64,000 nucleotides of DNA from NCBI GenBank assembly GCA_030549775.1, contig CM060172.1:3946123-4010122 (forward strand). The letters are read 5' to 3'. This document shows positions 47,411 through 59,849 of this stretch, in pieces. This DNA comes from Tamarix chinensis. Its lineage: Eukaryota > Streptophyta > Magnoliopsida > Caryophyllales > Tamaricaceae. Made by a program: the position numbers and the translations under genes. Below the pieces are notes generated by a model that worked only from the letters and a program-made list of their open reading frames with translations, searched no databases and was not told where the DNA came from. Within the stretch, counting starts at the first letter, position 1. The number at the start of each line of letters is the position of its first letter.

Positions 47411-47836
47411 CAACAATCTTACTCTTTAAGTGATTAGTATCTTATTCGTGTCTTATTGGATAAAGCTTTTCACCCTTGACATGCATGTCAACAACCTTCT
47501 ACTTCTATTCTCCCAAGGGGGCCAATCTCATATCTTGAGAATCTTGTGCCCCTTATCACGCCCCGACATCTATTTCCCCTTACACTTACACATAATGAAC
47601 AACCTAACTCCGACGGGTGTGGGTTAGGCCCAACACCTCCTTATATCAACTCTACCTACTATCACCCTCTAGGGTTTTCCCTTGAAAACCCTAATTGGAC
47701 CGATGTGGCTAACTCTCTCTCACTTACACTACCATTACTTCGTTTATTGCCCCATACCATATCTCATTTAGCAAATCATATCACTTTACCCCTCGATTCC
47801 ACCCGTGACCGAAAAACCCTATTTGGCCACTTCAAC

Positions 47837-47841
47837 CCTAG
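47837..47841 (+). repeat. Target site duplication CCTAG, left
   Basis: Identical to 55072-55076. Confidence 0.9.
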
Positions 47842-49733
47842 TGATAAGTTTATATTATGACACATTTTATACCCTTATTATCTTAGTTTTTAGTATTTTA
47901 TTTAACTAATATAGGTGAATAATTATGGTTTTATGCTTAAGTGGTAAAAATTTCATAAATGTTATTATTTAAGCTAAAATGTTATAAATTAAGTAAATTT
48001 AGAATATAATATTATTTATTAATATTTATTTAATTTTATTTTGCAGGTATTATTTTTAAATAAAAGAAAAAAAGAGATTGGACCTTTGGACCAACGGCCT
48101 AAAGGCCAAGCACCGATGCAGCTGCGAGGAACCAAACAAGCTGCAGCAGGGCTGACGTAGGACACACAAGAGGAGCCAAAGAAAAGTCAAAGAAGAAAAA
48201 TAAATAGGTGGCTCAAACGAAAATAAAAAGAAGAGGGAATGGCTACGACGAAGGGCTTACGTGGAAAGGGTAAGGCAGAGATGCAGAAAAGATGCCAGCA
48301 CACGCTATTAAAAGGGAGACATAGGAAAAAAGAAAGAGAGCAGTGAGGAGGCTCGGCCGAAGGCTGGGCAAAGGATAAACGAGAAAGGAGCTTTCAGAGG
48401 CTAGGCTAGGCAGGAGGCTCTAACGCTGAGGAGTAGGCTGCTTTAGCTGTTAGGCTTTGATGTGAGGAATAGCCGCACGGAAGGAGAGAAGCAGCAGTAG
48501 AGCGGTAAGAGCAATAGAAGACGCGGAGAGCACAATGCGAGCGTATAGAGCAGTCAGAGGAGCAACAAAAGGCATGCATCCGTTAGCCAGAAGGAAAAAG
48601 AAAAATGAAAGAATAATTGCACAGAAATCAAGGTGACGAGAAGGAAGAAAATTAGAGGAAGTTTAATACCGGTAGAATTTATTTGAGATAAAATTAATTT
48701 TTTTTCTGAATAAATTCTTGATCTTTTATTTAAAATTAATTCTGGTTATTTCTTTCTCTTGTTTTAATTTATATTTTAGATATATATTTCTGTGTAATTA
48801 ATTCTATAATTATGGTTAGCTGATTATTTATTATTAGGGAATTATTTGAAAACCCTGATTAGGGTTTGAGATATAATTTTATTTTCTTTTTTTTTGTGAG
48901 ATTATTTGTTGACTCTATTTTAATTGCTATCGTTTATATATATATATATATATATATAATTCTATTGAGTATAATTCATTTGGTGCATGCCTTGTTCTGG
49001 TTTCCTCATAAGTGACAGTATGTAGGATTATTTACCTACTAGGTGGCCATATAAATATACTAAAATTTATATATATAAATTGCAGCTAGGTTAGATAATA
49101 ATTCACCTAATAGTTTGTGAATCTAACCAAAGTAGTAAAACGTTTAGAGACGTGTGGGTCAAGGAAAGGAAATACAGCTAGACATACTTTGTGTACTAGT
49201 TTGGGTACTAAGATTGACAGCCTTCCAATTATACTTAATGCATTAAATCTAGTTAAATATAGGAGCCGCTTGCTGCTGCTATACTGCTAGTATTTAAAAT
49301 GGTTAATATTGGCGCTTTGTCGTATTAATTTATTAAGGGAAGTAATAAAAGGTGTATAGACCTGCTTTTAGTATACAACTTGGTCGATCTCTTTCTCATG
49401 ATTAAAAGATGAATTAGAAATAAATATTATATTTCGACCTAATCTAGTGGTGGATTTTGATTTCCCTAGCATCTTTATCATATCTATGGTTTCCCACTAT
49501 TATTTTTATTATTTTATTTTATTTATTCCTTTTATTATTTTTATTTTTATAAACTCCCATTAATATTTTTCTTATTTATTTTTTTAGTGTTATTTAGGAT
49601 TTTTATTTTTATTTATTTTCAAACTAGTTAGATAGAGGTGAGCCCTCTCAATCCCTGGTTAGAACGATACCCTTATTTACTAGAGAATTGTCAATAAGAG
49701 GGTTTAAATTGCGTGCCGGCTACAGCCACACCA
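47842..49733 (+). repeat. Athila-like 5' LTR
   Basis: 1892 bp, with an A/G-rich middle (48060-48660), an (AT)n run at 48938-48958 and an AT-rich end. It includes ~25 bp near 48270-48300 that is missing from the 3' LTR. Confidence 0.92.
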
Positions 49734-49738
49734 ATTTT

Positions 49739-49756
49739 TGGCACTGTTGCTGGGGA
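49739..49756 (+). other. Decayed tRNA-Asp primer-binding site
   Basis: TGGCACTGTTGCTGGGGA, differing from the Athila-type tRNA-Asp site only by C/T and G/A transitions, five bases after the LTR. Confidence 0.8.
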
Positions 49757-49912
49757 TTGATAACTTCACCTTTATTTTTCTAGTATTTTTAGTGTGTTTT
49801 AATTTTTAGTGTTTGTATTTTTTATTTTAGTTTTGTTTTAGGTTTATTTAGGATTTTTGGTGTATTTTTGTTTTGCTCTTAACCTTTTCCTTTGAAGTGT
49901 TAGTGTTTTCAG

Positions 49913-50747
49913 GTGGTTATGATTGGATCCTTTAGTTATGGACAGCTTTGCATGAATCTTAATGCAAGAGTAAATGAGGTAAGTTCAAGTAATCTTGATG
50001 ATAGACTTAACCAACTCACTACTCTTGTTTCGCAGGTAGCTACAGCTACTGGAGTTATCAATACAAGCGGAGTGCGTCATGCACAAGGAAGTCCATATAC
50101 CTACCATTCATAGGATGGACACAACCTAATGCTCAATCTTTTAATGGTTTCCAAGGACAAGATCCCTATATAAGTGCATGCTATTCAGAAGGGAGGCATC
50201 AAGCCAACTTTGGATGGGAGATGAATGATCATTATCAAGTGCCATATCAAGACCCTTTCACACACGGATATGAAGTTTCAAAACATTATCAATATCCTCA
50301 ATAAGAGTCTTTTCCAATATCAGAACCCTCAAGTTTAGAAAAAAATGGATAAGCTTTTTGAAGCACTGATAAATGGTCAAAAACCGATTGGTAGGCGGCC
50401 AAAATCAACTGATACAAAGTCAAATTTTACAAAATGAAAGGATATTAGTGCTGGAGGATCAAATGGGTTATGTGGTCGACATGATCAATCAATTACAAGT
50501 ACAAAAAGAGCTCACTTGTACTTTAGTTCCAAATTCAAGTGAGAGTTATGAGTATGATGATGCCATATCTAAATATAATGATGTGCTAGTTGAAGAGGTT
50601 CTCGTGGAGAACATTGAAAAGCAAAATCATGTGGAAGAAGATCTTGTAAAAGTAGAAGAAGAATTCCATCAAAATAAGGATCAAGTGAACAAAGAGAAGT
50701 ATATGGATGGCAAGACTATTACTTTCATCTACCATAGACCACTTTGA
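49913..50747 (+). pseudogene. Gag-like reading frames, frameshifted
   Basis: Frame 1 (49913-50113) has NLDDRLNQLTTLVSQVA, a coiled-coil-like segment. A shift near 50100 gives a Q/Y-rich stretch (WTQPNAQSFNGFQGQDPY) of the type found in the C-terminal gag part of Athila elements. A further shift enters the frame open at 50373-50747, rich in Q and E with heptad-like spacing. The three pieces are probably one old gag-derived ORF. No zinc knuckle is visible. Confidence 0.55.
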
Positions 50748-50768
50748 ACATTTATTCCCCAATTTTTC

Positions 50769-51011
50769 TTGGAGATGAGCATGAGACACAAGGTAAGCCT
50801 TTCAACCACTTTGATTTTATTTATGCTAATCATACTCCTTGTTTTTCCCTCTTTTAGCAGGTCATATAGATCCAAGAGTGAAGAGAGTAATCAAATCATC
50901 TTGGATACATTTAATAAGAAGCGTAATGCTCCAAAGGAGAGGTTATGTTGGAAGGATGTGTTTAAAGATTTTGAGATGGGAAAATATGTTCCTTCGATAG
51001 AGAGATCATGA
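50769..51011 (+). other. Short open frame with hydrophobic segment, uncertain
   Basis: 80 codons. Residues about 10-30 are strongly hydrophobic (LSTTLILFMLIILLVFPSF), followed by a basic, charged tail. Elements of this lineage often carry an extra ORF after gag/pol that can encode a membrane-like product, but this could be chance. A T-rich stretch followed by CAG inside it could be a splice acceptor. Confidence 0.3.
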
Positions 51012-51245
51012 TACATGCACATGGGACAAAATATTCTCTCTTTACACACCTGCTTAAATCCCATGATAGTTAAGTTACATTCTTGTTGGATCAAATCTTT
51101 CATTAAGACTAATATTTTGTCTTTTTCTTCCTTGTAGGAGAAAGATGATCATCACGAGGAAGGATTTGGTGAAGTAGCTCTGAAGTGAACGTATCCACCT
51201 TGAACAAGAAAAACCGAGATCATGTTAGCTAAAGACATAAAAATA

Positions 51246-51400
51246 AGCGCTACTTGGGAGGTAACCCAATGTCATAAGGGAGTTTTCTACCCTCTAGTTA
51301 TTTATTTATTTATTTAGTTTTTTATCTCCATACTTTAAATTACATGTCTCCTTAGTTGTTTACATATTAAGGACAATGTGTGATTTAAGTGTGGAGGTGT
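51246..51400 (+). other. Athila-type conserved non-coding motifs
   Basis: GCGCTACTTGGGAGGTAACC near 51247 resembles the GCGCTTxTTGGGAGGCAACCC word found after the last ORF in Athila/Tat elements. About 120 bp on, AAGGACAATGTGTGATTTAA followed by GTGTGGAGG is the usual polypurine-like motif in that region. Confidence 0.6.
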
Positions 51401-52199
51401 GTGTGTTTTATGTGTTTGTCAAGTAGAAAAAAACGATGAAAATTTGATTTTTTTTGTTTAGAGGTTTTAGAGTGTTTAGTATTTTCAGAGTCCTAGGAAT
51501 CCTTTGCTAGTTAATGAGGAATATATCTTTGAAATCTAACAAAAATATGATCATAAAATTGAGATAAAGAAAGTGGAGATTTTTTGTGTTAATTTCGATA
51601 TAGGGAACATATATCTACGTATCTAGATTTGAAAGGAAAAAGAATATGTATAATTTTCTAATCACCGACATGGCATGTTGAGATTCATCACATTCCTCAG
51701 TAAGCTTTTGAACCATATGTACCTTCTTTTTCTGAGCGAATTTACATGAAATCATCTACTTTTCTTGGCTTCAAATTTTCTTTGTAAACCTCATATATGT
51801 TTAATTGCTTTGATCAAATTACTTACCATAGATCTTGTAATGGGCTATAGAGATTACTAGAACTTACTCTTGTGCTAGTCGAAGCTTATAGTCAAAACAT
51901 GCTCTGATTGAGAAAATGATAAAGGCAGCTTAGGAATTTTCCATCACATGACCAAATAGCTTAACCTAATTTGTGTATACATTATGTATACCCCATAGAA
52001 ACCCTTTAAGCCTATACATGGATTATATATTTTTCTTCATTACCCACATTGAATAACCTTTGGGCCTTAATATCTTTACCCTTGCTTAAAGCTAGTGGAA
52101 GGAAACCAAATCGTTATGGATATAAAGAGTGATTGTGTATGTGTGTATGTGAAAGAAATATATGTATTTATGCTAAGAAAGGGGATTGGTTATGTTTGG

Positions 52200-52282
52200 T
52201 GGAGAAAAAAATATAAAAAAATAGAGAAAAAAATTGAAAAAAAAAAGAAAAAAATAAAAAAAAGAAGAAAAGAAAAAAATGT
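52200..52282 (+). repeat. A-rich low-complexity run
   Basis: GAAAAAAA-type purine run of about 80 bp within the element interior. Lysine-rich open frames here are artefacts. Confidence 0.8.
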
Positions 52283-53170
52283 TAGGATATAAGGAAGAGA
52301 TGAAGTCATGGACATGATGTTGAGAAAGTTCTATTCATGTTCTATTTTGGTGTGAAGGTGGAGAGGTGTATCATTAATATTTGATGTGGAGTTATGCTTA
52401 TATTTCATCTGATTATTAGATTCCACTTGCTCTTGATCTTTTTAGCACCACATCCCTAAAATACTTCGTACCCTTCTTTACCTTAAACCCTACTACAACC
52501 AATAAGTAAGTCCTATTTGATTCTTGAGATGAGCAGCCTTTGATTTGATGGAGATTAGTCACAAGTGTTAAGCATATGGTTCGGTCCATTTGGCAAGTAT
52601 TTGATATCTTTTATGAGGTTTTATCCACAAGAACATGAGCCTCTTTGTTTATATATGTGAGTCATTTGTTATCTTTATCATCTTATCTCATATACATGAG
52701 TGTTTCTATACATTTGTAGCCATGAATCTAAGAGAAAAAAAATAGAGGGTATCCATAGTGAGGATGAATCTTGATGTGACTAAGGCGTGGTAGATCTTCA
52801 TCCATAATATTGATCTGTTCATACTTGTCATGTTTATGTGTGAACCATATGTTGAAATTGATCCTTTAAATCTCTTAATGCTAAATCTTGGTTGATATCT
52901 AATCTTGACGTATGAAAGTACAAGATTATGAGACAAAAATAGTTAAGGGTATTAGGAGTAGTTTAATTATTTATCTTTTTCTTATTATGTGTGATTTTGT
53001 AGGTATATCATCTGCGAAACCCTCATGAGACCTTACATGTCCTCGATGGGTGACCTAGGGGTTTAAAGGGCTTGTTGTACATGCTAAGTGCAATCGTGAG
53101 ACCTACGAAAGTGGCTAGTTAATTTAATTTTAATTGCTTAGAGTAATAACTTGCTTGAGGACAAGGAAGA

Positions 53171-53187
53171 AACTAAGTGTGGGGGTA
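53171..53187 (+). other. Athila-like polypurine tract
   Basis: AACTAAGTGTGGGGGTA directly before the 3' LTR, preceded by CTTGCTTGAGGACAAGGAAG, the typical form for this lineage. Confidence 0.85.
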
Positions 53188-55071
53188 TGATAAGTTCATA
53201 TTATGACACATTTTATACCCTTATTATCTTAGTTTTTAGTATTTTGTTTAACTAATATAGGTGAATAATTATGGTTTTATGCTTAAGTGGTCAAAATTTC
53301 ATAAATATTATTATTTAAGATAAAATGATATAAATTAAGTAAATTTAGAATATAATATTATTTATTAATATTTATTTAATTTTATTTTTTAGGTATTATT
53401 TTTAAATAAAAGAAAAAAAAAGAGATTAGACCAACCTCCAAAGGTCGAAGGCCCAAAGGCCAGGGACCGACGCAGCTACGAGGAACCAAACAAGCCGCAG
53501 CAGGGCTGACGTGGGACGCACAATAGGAGCCAAAGAAAAGTCAAAGAAGAAAAAGAAGCAAGCGGCTCAAACAAAAATAAAAAGAAGAGGGAACGTCTAC
53601 GACGAAGGGCTTACGTGGAAAGGGTAAGGCAGAGATATTAAAAGGTAGCATCAGAAAAAAAAGAAAGAGAGCCGTGAGGAGGCTTGACCAAAGGCTGGGC
53701 AAAGGACAAATGAGAGAGAAGCTGTTAGAGGCTAGGCTAGGCAGGAGGCTCTGACGCTGAGTAAGCTGCCTCAGCCATCAAGCTCTGATGAGAGGAACAA
53801 CCGCACGAAAGGAGAGAAGCAGCAGTAGAGCGGTAAGAGCAACAGAGGACGCGGAGAGCACAATGTGAGCATATAGGGCAGTCAAAGGAGCAACAAAAGG
53901 CACGCAACCGTTAGCCGGAAGGAAAAAGAAAAAGGAAAGAATAATTGCATAGAAATCAAGGCGCCGAGAAGGAAGAAAATTAGAGGAAGTTTAATACCGA
54001 TAGAATTTATTTTAGATAAAATTAATTTTTATCTAAATAAATTCTTGATCTTTTATTTAAAATTAATTCTGTTTATTTCTTTGTCTTGTTTTAATTTATA
54101 TTTTAGATATATATTTCTATTTAATTAATTCTATAATTATGACTGGCTGATTATTATTTGTTAGGGAATTAATTGTAACCCTGGATTAGGGTTTGAGATA
54201 TAATTTTATTTTCTTTATTTTGTGAGATTTTTTCTTGACTCTATTTTAATTGCTATCATTTATATATATAATTCTGTCAAGTATAATTTAGTTGGTACAT
54301 GCTTTGTTCTGGTTTCCTCATAAGTGACAGTATGTAGGATTATTTACCTACTAGGTGGCCATATAAATATACTAGAATATATATATATATATATATATAA
54401 ATTGCAGCTAGGTTAGATAACAATTCACCTAATAGTTTTTTGGTTCTAACCGAAGTAGTAAAACGTTTAGATACGTGTGGGTTAAGGAAAGGAAATATAG
54501 CTAGATATGCTTTGTGTACTAGTTTGGGTATTTAGATTGATAGCCTTCCAATTATACTTAATGCATTAAATCTAGTGAAATATAGGAGCCACTTGTTGCT
54601 GCTATACTGCTAGTATTTAATAGGGTTAATATTGGTGCTTTGTCGTATTAATTAGTTAAGGGAAGTAATAAAAGGTGTGTGGACCTGCTTTTGGTGTACA
54701 ACTTGGTCGATCTCTTTCTCATGATTAAAAGATGACTTAAAAATAAATATTATATTTCGACCTAATCTAGTGGTGGATTTTGATTTCCCTAGCATCTTTA
54801 TCATATCTGTGGTTTCCCAATATTATTTTTATTATTATTAGTTTATTTTATTTTATTTATTCCTTTTATTATTTTTATTTTTATAAACCCCCATTAGTAT
54901 TTTTCTTATTTATTTATTTAGTGTTATTTAGGATTTTTATTTTTATTTATTTTCAAGCTAGTTAGATAAAGCTGAGCCCTTTCAATCCCTGGCTAGAACG
55001 ATAGCCTTATTTACTAGTACTACAATTGACAACAAGAGGGTTTAAATTGTATGCTGGCTATGGCCACACCA
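53188..55071 (+). repeat. Athila-like 3' LTR
   Basis: 1884 bp, same termini and order as the 5' LTR, with (AT)n runs at different places and lengths (54380-54402). Confidence 0.92.
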
Positions 55072-55076
55072 CCTAG
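55072..55076 (+). repeat. Target site duplication CCTAG, right
   Basis: Identical to 47837-47841. Confidence 0.9.
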
Positions 55077-55819
55077 TACCTTTCTTCTCTCACAAGTTAC
55101 CTCTCTCTTTTCACCCAAAGTCTCTTCTCTCCCATGGAACTCATACTCATCCCTTATAAAATAAATTTTCACTCTTAATTTGTACTGCACTCTCCCTTAT
55201 TTGTTTTTACTTCCACCTTTTTTTAGATTAGTGCTTCCCCTCAAAACCCTAATCGGGTCCCGTATACACCCTTACACTAACCTACGTACTATTTTTCGTC
55301 CCAAATCTCCAACCACTCCACAACTCTCCTCTTAGCTTATTTACACCCTAAAATAACTTTTCTCATGTAGAGATCATCCCCATGCAAGTTTCATCCACCC
55401 CATGCAATTCTCGAAGTCCCCATGCAAACCCAAGAATTCCCATGCATAGTTCCCATCTCTTTTTCATTTTGATCATCTCTTTTTCTTTATTTTCCTCTCA
55501 TGGATCATGAGGTATTTTGGTCAACCTCATATCCTCCTTAGTAAACTCACTTCACATTTTTTTTATCTTTTCATTCCCATATCACATTATCATTCATCCT
55601 AGCATGCATGTCCTAGAGGGCCATATCATATCACATCATAATCACCATATATACGTATTATACTTATGCCATAAGGAACACATAAACATACCTCAACTCC
55701 AAGATACGCTACACATAAGACAAGTTAATAACAATCATATGATATACGACATAGCATGATACATAACATCCAAGGCATACAAGTCACACAACACACATGG
55801 GCCTTAGCTACATCCTTAC

Positions 55820-55881
55820 CTAAAACGACGCTGGGCTTGGAGCATGCTCCTACGCCTCCTTAGGGTTTTAGCTTGATTCAC
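55820..55881 (-). other. Conserved 62-nt block with splice-like borders, split LTR
   Basis: Minus strand: CTCTTATAG, 62 nt, GTAAGGATG. The core is GGAGCATGCTCC, a perfect 12-nt palindrome. Confidence 0.58.
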
Positions 55882-57074
55882 CTATAAGAGGAAAAAACTA
55901 GGGATTAGCTTCCCTCCTACCAAATATACTATTATTTCTTATTTTAGTCTAAGATTAGGGTTGCTATTATTAAGTGGAGCTTTATAAGTGAAAACTAGGG
56001 TTTTTACCATCAAGTTAGCTTACTAGATATTACTAGTCAAAATATACTTATGTTACTATTCATAACTATATTTATATTATTAAATCCAATAGTTTTATTT
56101 CTTCTAATAATAGTACTAACACTTGTTAAACTAAAATAGTAATAATAATAATAATAGTAATACTAATGCTCATATAAATAGAAGCCCTATTATTTTTAAG
56201 GCTAAGGCTAATAATGGCTTTAGGGATAAAATAATAAGATAATATTAGTAATACTAACAAAGTACTAATATTAACGAAGATAATAATGATAATAGTTATA
56301 TTTGAGATAATGATAATATAAGGGTTCGAATGTTTTTATCACAATAATATTAACAAAATAATAACAATAATAATAGTAATAACTAATAATGATACCATAG
56401 TGATAATGTTAGTAACAAAAGCATTAGGAATAATATTAGCAATTTATGATAATAATAATAATATTATAGATAATACCATTAATATTATTAAATAACTAAT
56501 ACTTGTATTAAATGGGTTTAAGGGTTGGGAAGGTTAGAGAACCACCTAAGGGCAGTGGTGGCACCAACAACGACGACAGTGGCGGTTGTGGGAATTGGAG
56601 GTGGTGGAAGGAGGAGAAAGGAGGGAGGAGGAAAAGGAGGCAGGGAGAAACTGAGGTGTGGGGAGGTAGAGGAGGCTCCCCTAGTTGTTTTAGAGGGTAG
56701 AGGTGGCGTTGGTGGCGGTGGAATTGGCTGTGGGAGGCGGTGTGAAGGGCGGTAGGGGCTGAAGTTAGTTGTTTGGGAGGGCAACTTTTTAATCCTAATC
56801 ATAATCCTACAATTATTTTCTTTTTCCCTTTCCCTTTCTACTTCCCCTCCCTTATTATCCTTGTTCTCATTCTGCAACCTTGAGTGTTTTTTCTTCTGTG
56901 ACCTAACTAAACTCCCCTTGTCAAGCTTCCCAAGCCTAAATATATTATTCATCATCTCCCTCGGTAATTGGGATTTATTTTGTTGAAATTTTTTCCTAAC
57001 ATTTCCCCTGATTGTACTTTAACCTGAACCTATGCTTATGGCCTTATTGATTGACTTTATGCATGCCACCATGA

Positions 57075-57101
57075 ATGTATATATATATATATATATATAT
57101 A
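57075..57101 (+). repeat. (AT)n microsatellite
   Basis: About 13 TA units, in the position where other family-B LTRs have a TATATATA box. Confidence 0.85.
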
Positions 57102-58814
57102 TGCCACAACCTCTTTACCTCATTTAGTGTTCACCTAGCTCCCTTCCTCCCTCCACTGCTGTTGAGCACCACAACCCCTAATCATCTCCTTTTTCTCCTT
57201 CCTTCCTAGCCTAATTGTCATCTCCATTCCTCACCAACATACCACAGACCACCAACCACCACCATTTTCCTTATTACTAATCACCACTACCTCACCATTT
57301 GCCTCCTTGTTGTTGCCAAACCATCACCACCCAAGCCACTTATTTTCCTCTCCCCATCTTACTCTATTTTACCTTTTTTGAGGCATATGAGCTTGCACCC
57401 CTTTTATTCCCTAGCCGTGCCTCTCTCACACAACTCATGCATAATTTCGTTTATATCCCAGACACAACTTTCATTCTCATTTGTACACTTGATGCACAAT
57501 TGTGCACACATTCTCCCATCGAGCATAAGGGCTTTTCCTTCTTAACTTATGCATATGCTGCATGCATGCCCATTTGTGTATTATATGCATGCCCATGACC
57601 TTTAAAAATTCATTTTCTCACAACTATTCCCTCCCTTATAGCATGCCCCACACTCCACCTTATCACCACTCCTTACATCGCACATTCAACCACACTTCCT
57701 CATAGCCTGAGCTCTTCCATTTATTTTTCTTATCCATATAGTTGGTGTCATTTACCTTAAAATTTTATTAATTTTATTATTAAGTTATAATTTTTTATTA
57801 TTCTTTTTTTGTTGGTTATTTTCCAATGATTTCCAAGAGGCAGGTTAGGACTATATGTGCTTAGAAACTGATATTCTTTTAGTAAAGATATAAGTCACAG
57901 CTAGGGATTCTAGGTGTAACATATATATTTTTATGTGATATCACACTTGGTAATGTTATATGGATAATGTTATTATGATAATGCTATTATATAATATCTT
58001 GTATCATTAGATGAAAAATTGAGGAGCTTGTGAAATTATGCATTTGTGCATATTATAGGTAGTCATGAATTGAGATATGTGGTATCTATATATAATTATG
58101 GTTATGTATTACATGATGATATATATATTAGAGGTAGAAAATCATTAATATTCAAACTCATAAGGTTTTGTGAAAATTTGAGAACATTGGTTATCGTAAG
58201 GTATTTTGGTCATTTGATGACAATATAGATAGTAATTATGGTATGATAATCTTCGAGGGTTCTAAAAATTATTTCATAAGTAATATGATATTTTGGGGCT
58301 TTTGGTAAGATAACAACATTTTGGTCAATATGGGTAAACATATAATTTTAGGGATTATAAAAGGGGAATAGATTTTAAATAGGGTATGTATGACGCTTAG
58401 AATATTTATGATAATTTTTATTAGCATAAGTTTAATAAACGGAGATGATATCATGAACTATAAATTGTAACCCTAGATGTAGGTTCTTGATCACATGTGT
58501 AGGATGTTGGAATTATACCTTGATTTTTTGATATGGCATTAATTATAATTTCTTATGTTTGTCTACTAAATTTGGGGATGAAATAAGTCCTAAGGGAGGA
58601 TGTATTCTCATCTTGTAAAACTAGGGTTTCTTAGGGGATATATAGCCTTTTCTTAGGGGATGCCATAATAACCATGTGGTTGTGCTCTATATGTTTCAGT
58701 TATATGTTTTGCACATGTACATGAGTTCTTTATGAATATTTGATATAAAAAAACTATTTATAAGATGTTAAAACATAAAGTTAAAGATTACATGAGTAAG
58801 AGCCTAGGTATTGT

Positions 58815-59215
58815 GTGTTTGTTTCACCGTATGATAATAGTCAATCAAGAGCGTTATGCTCTAAAGAGGTGCATCTGTTTGTTTCATCGGGTTAAGAATA
58901 GTGGGACTCCTAAACTCAATGTGAGTGAATATAATATTAGGAGATAAGTGACTAATGAATGATATATTAATCACTTAAAGTGAAAGATTACATGAGTCAG
59001 AACTGAGATATTGTGTCCATTCTATCAGATGATAATTGTGGCTTATGTGTGCTTTCCCCTTAGAGGTGCTTCAAAAAATTCTATCAATTTAAGAATAGTT
59101 GTTAAGAGTGTGTCCTATTGACATATGTTGGGTCCTTTCCACCAGACAATAATAGTTGCTTAGGTGTGTTTTACCTTGGTAGGTACTTTAGTGTATTCTA
59201 CCAGATTAAGAATAG
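58815..59215 (+). repeat. Family-B tandem array, plus strand
   Basis: Three to four composite units alternating TT(C/T)(C/T)A(T/C)C(A/G)GATGATAAT(A/T)G and TTCTA(C/T)CA(G/A)(A/T)TTAAGAATAG(C/T)G, homologous to the LARD array. Confidence 0.65.
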
Positions 59216-59849
59216 CGGGGTCTCTGAAGTCAATGTAAATAAGTGTATGGATTATGTTTATATCTAATAATGAGGTTTGGAATTAGTGATTTCCTTGCAT
59301 CACTTTATGTTAACATGTATATGTGTTTATTCTCTTATATAATCTTATATATTTTATGTAATCCTACTTTGGCTGTGTGGTTACCTTACATTGTATATAA
59401 CGTACTACTTATCTTTATCATGGGTTCTACTCATTCAAAATAGCAGATAACCCAGATGTTTTTGTGTTGGTTTATGAGGACCCTTTGGATGATTTTTCTC
59501 CTTATGATGCTTAATTTGGGGAGGAGTGATTTTCATGTATCAGGATTGGGCATAAAGTCATGTTATTTGATTATCACTTACTGTTTGGATACCTTTTTGG
59601 ACTCTTATTTCTAATGTATATCTTTTATTTATTTTTGATATTGTACATGGAGTTAATCTCCACAATCTTTTCTAATGCTTATGGAAGTTCTTTTATTCTC
59701 TATTTAAGTCTTAACTATTTTGCCTTGTCTTCAATGTAAGGATGGTTTGGTAAGGTAGATTTATGTTGAGTATAGTGGTAACACCTAGCTATTTTGATAT
59801 TACACTTCTAGTAAATGAAATTTTTAGTATTAAATTTTGGGATGCTAAA

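Larger units (their letters stand above)
47842..55071 (+). mobile_element. Athila/Tat-like non-autonomous LTR retrotransposon, 7.2 kb
   Basis: LTRs 47842-49733 (1892 bp) and 53188-55071 (1884 bp), each TGATAAGTT...CCACACCA, with a perfect CCTAG target duplication and a 3454-bp interior. The primer-binding site TGGCACTGTTGCTGGGGA is a transition-decayed form of the tRNA-Asp site used by Athila and Tat elements. Gag-like fragments are present, but no protease, RT, RNase H or integrase is visible. LTRs differ by a few percent in the stretches compared (about 6 differences in the first 160 bp) plus small indels, so it is clearly older than the LARD. Confidence 0.92.
46334..56780 (-). repeat. LARD-related LTR, minus strand, split by an Athila-like insertion (46334-47841 plus 55077-56780)
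   Basis: The left end TGTAACACCCCCAAATTTACT is the reverse complement of the LARD LTR 3' end, and 46334-46480 follows it closely. The second half carries the conserved 62-nt block (55820-55881), a triplet tract (55960-56510) and GAACCACCTAAGGG-like leader sequence near 56540. The U3 and TATA box are missing, because the LTR stops at about 56780 where plus-strand family-B sequence begins. Confidence 0.78.
56781..59849 (+). repeat. Family-B LTR, plus strand, 5'-truncated
   Basis: It aligns with 32641-34548 in order: C/T-rich U3, TATATA-rich box at 57078-57101, C-rich leader, AGGCAGGTTAGGACTATAT near 57840, CACATGTACATGAGT near 58705. It continues through the repeat array (58815-59215) to a decayed TTTTGGGATGCTAAA end near 59849. 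No primer-binding site follows, so it is a solo or fragmentary LTR. The first few hundred bases are missing at 56781. Confidence 0.65.
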
